Part shown: piece after piece, positions 5,211-5,375 of the stretch
How the letters are laid out: every line of letters starts with the position of its first letter
Numbering within the stretch: position 1 is the first letter of the stretch
Assembly (NCBI GenBank): GCA_012719255.1
Contig: JAAYAS010000276.1
Span: 1-5,375 of the forward strand
DNA: 5,375 bases
Direction: 5' to 3'
Source of the DNA: Microbacteriaceae bacterium
GTDB lineage: Bacteria; Actinomycetota; Actinomycetes; Actinomycetales; Microbacteriaceae
The notes under the pieces: model-generated
The model's database searches: none
The model's input: the letters and a program-made list of their open reading frames with translations, nothing else
Told to the model about the DNA's origin: nothing
Made by a program: the position numbers and the translations under genes

Positions 5211-5234
5211 CGGATGCATCGCCCTCGGCATCCG
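5211..5234. repeat. Inverted repeat in the downstream leader
   Basis: CGGATGC (5211-5217) and GCATCCG (5228-5234) pair over 7 bp around a 10-nt loop. It uses the 'ggatgc' word that is common in this genome, so it may be a regulatory hairpin or a chance pairing of a frequent word. Confidence 0.4.
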
Positions 5235-5240
5235 GGCGGA

Positions 5241-5256
5241 GCACCGGCGTGTTCCC
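5241..5256 (-). repeat. Isolated diverged copy of the array B repeat core
   Basis: GCACCGGCGTGTTCCC matches the array B unit at 1215-1230 (GCGCCGGCGTGTTCGC) at 14 of 16 positions, with the exact 11-mer CCGGCGTGTTC shared (1218-1228 and 5244-5254). It lies 36 bp before the likely start of the last gene, about 4 kb from the arrays. This suggests the repeat is dispersed between genes rather than confined to one locus, although one match in high-GC DNA is weak evidence. Confidence 0.4.
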
Positions 5257-5272
5257 ATGGCGCCTTCAGCCC

Positions 5273-5278
5273 GGAGGG
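5273..5278 (+). promoter_or_regulatory. Ribosome-binding site candidate for the last gene
   Basis: GGAGGG is a strong anti-Shine-Dalgarno match, 14 nt before GTG 5293. The spacing is long, but it supports 5293 over the in-frame ATG at 5257, which would place this site inside the coding region. Confidence 0.45.
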
Positions 5279-5292
5279 TGCACCGTTGGCCC

Positions 5293-5375
5293 GTGAACGA
5301 TTCCCCGCTCGACCCCCGCGCCGACGCCGCGCGCCCCGCCGGCCTGCCGCCGCTGCCCCCGCTCGACGATCTGCG
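5293..5375 (+). CDS. Unidentified protein, 3'-truncated (N-terminus only)
   Basis: A frame opens at GTG 5293 and runs to the window end without a stop, giving 27 complete codons that begin V/M-N-D-S-P-L-D-P-R-A-D and continue Ala/Pro/Leu-rich to PPLDDLR. The frame is also open upstream, with an in-frame ATG at 5257 that would add 12 residues (MAPSARRVHRWP). GTG 5293 is preferred because GGAGGG (5273-5278) precedes it. Third-position G/C is high, as in the neighbouring genes. The visible part is a proline-rich, probably disordered leader without signal-peptide hydrophobicity; no family can be named. The strong terminator after pdxK implies a separate transcript. Confidence 0.55.
   Translation, partial: MNDSPLDPRADAARPAGLPPLPPLDDL

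Noticed and set aside
5078..5292. tRNA gene downstream of the terminator
   Set aside because: There is no T-loop GTTCRA motif with a matching acceptor stem and no cloverleaf of suitable length; the hairpins present do not fit.

Overview
The window is a stretch of a very GC-rich, gene-dense chromosome. It most resembles an actinobacterium of the Microbacteriaceae type. The reasons are strong G/C bias at third codon positions, frequent 'ggatgc'/'gcatcc' words between genes, TANNNT -10 boxes lying 6-7 nt before ATG starts (leaderless transcripts), and a CGSGVT-type sulfurtransferase and a Bacillus-like PdxK in actinobacterial style. The family assignment is inference from composition and gene style; no search was run. 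All recognised genes read on the + strand.

Layout. (a) 1-802: the 3' part of a plant/bacterial-type glutaminyl-peptide cyclotransferase, probably an exported lipoprotein whose lipidated cysteine may be the first codon of the window. (b) 803-1330: a gene-free stretch of about 530 bp with a small AT-rich patch. It then holds degenerate 20-bp tandem repeats in two opposite orientations (about 891-1024 and 1142-1273), and where opposite copies abut they form two strong hairpins with the same apical core. (c) 1331-2557: an orphan AAA/STAND-like ATPase with a C-terminal winged-helix-like region, probably from a leaderless transcript. It is coupled by a GTGA overlap to (d) 2554-3270, a HAD-IA hydrolase. 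(e) 3275-4108: a two-domain 3-mercaptopyruvate-type sulfurtransferase with its own -10-like box inside the end of the HAD gene. (f) 4204-5004: a dual-cysteine pyridoxal kinase (PdxK) with a short leader and a good ribosome-binding site, closed by a strong hairpin terminator at 5044-5077. (g) 5078-5292: a leader region with several hairpins and one diverged copy of the 20-bp repeat core. (h) from about 5293: the first codons of an unidentified + strand gene cut by the window end.

Functionally the genes look like ordinary chromosomal housekeeping and salvage functions: PLP salvage, sulfur transfer, phosphatase, protein N-terminal cyclisation. The one metabolic link is indirect: PLP made by PdxK is the cofactor of the cysteine aminotransferases that produce 3-mercaptopyruvate, the likely substrate of the sulfurtransferase. 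The most unusual part is the intergenic inverted 20-bp repeat region in front of the ATPase. I do not recognise it as a named element. It could be a multi-site operator, a REP/BIME-like dispersed repeat, or a structured RNA.
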